In this document: one piece after another, positions 6,846 through 6,905 of the stretch
Layout: each line of letters starts with the position of its first letter
Numbering within the stretch: the first letter of the stretch is position 1
Source: an uncultured Bacteroidales bacterium
Lineage (GTDB): Bacteria; Bacteroidota; Bacteroidia; Bacteroidales; UBA932
Length of the DNA stretch: 6,905 nucleotides
Assembly (NCBI GenBank): GCA_947305045.1
Contig: CAMZCW010000122.1
Location: forward strand, 1-6,905
Reading direction: 5' to 3'
Translations under genes and position numbers: made by a program
The notes under the pieces: generated by a model
The model's input: the letters and a program-made list of their open reading frames with translations, nothing else
The model's database searches: none
Told to the model about the DNA's origin: nothing

Positions 6846-6905
6846 CTATGCCGCCAAATTATGATTTATGCGAGTGTTAAGGGTGATTTTCTCGTCAATA
6901 CACGA
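6846..6905 (-). CDS. hsdS: C-terminal end of type I specificity subunit HsdS (partial)
   Basis: An open frame enters from the right edge and gives 19 residues ending in TAG at 6848-6846. The residues include IDEKITLN and RINHNL, matching the well-known conserved helix of HsdS proteins (pattern L-D-E/D-K-I-x-L-N-x-x-I-N-x-x-L). HsdS chooses the DNA target through two recognition domains, each followed by such a helix, which forms the antiparallel coiled coil that spaces the domains and holds HsdM. The position 48 bp before hsdR on the same strand agrees with this. The protein stops right after the helix (N-L-A-A-stop), whereas many HsdS continue several residues further. The sequence cannot show whether this is the end of a full two-domain HsdS or of a half-size, recombining one. 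By hand count 9 of 19 codons end in G or C, lower than the genes downstream. The start and the recognition domains lie outside the window. Confidence 0.82.
   Translation of the reverse strand, partial: SCIDEKITLNTRINHNLAA

Overview
The window is a dense run of genes all transcribed on the minus strand, so it reads from right to left. It looks like part of a bacterial anti-phage (restriction) island, most likely from a member of the Bacteroidota, order Bacteroidales. That placement is an inference. No start codon in the window has a recognisable Shine-Dalgarno sequence, the G+C content is roughly 45-55 percent, and the small Cys/His protein at the left end resembles short hypothetical proteins I associate with Bacteroidales.

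Layout in transcription order. (1) At the right edge are the last 19 codons of a type I specificity subunit gene (hsdS), recognised by the conserved helix IDEKITLN..RINHNL. (2) A 48-bp AT-rich gap follows, containing two copies of TACTATA exactly 11 bp apart. (3) hsdR encodes a complete 1014-residue type I restriction motor/nuclease subunit with nuclease and helicase motifs intact. (4) After 9 bp comes an mcrB-like gene of 796 residues: an unnamed N-terminal module, two successive PUA/EVE-like modules, then a complete McrB-type AAA+ GTPase. (5) After 2 bp comes mcrC, starting at GTG, with an intact PD-(D/E)xK nuclease centre. (6) After another 2 bp is a 62-residue protein with a C-x2-C...H-x3-C arrangement. 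(7) After 3 bp is the start of a membrane protein that runs off the left edge. The only non-coding stretches are these short junctions; no gap over 300 bases exists. No tRNA, rRNA, CRISPR array, insertion sequence or clear terminator was seen.

How the parts would work together (established family knowledge plus inference). HsdR with HsdS and an HsdM that lies outside the window would form a type I restriction-modification enzyme that cuts DNA lacking the host's methyl mark. The McrBC pair would form a GTP-driven type IV enzyme that cuts DNA carrying foreign base modifications, read by the EVE/PUA-like domains. The tight spacing suggests one transcript delivering two opposite defences: one against unmodified DNA, one against DNA with the wrong modification. 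The two small genes downstream have a higher third-position G+C than the restriction genes and may be resident chromosomal genes at the island's edge rather than defence components.
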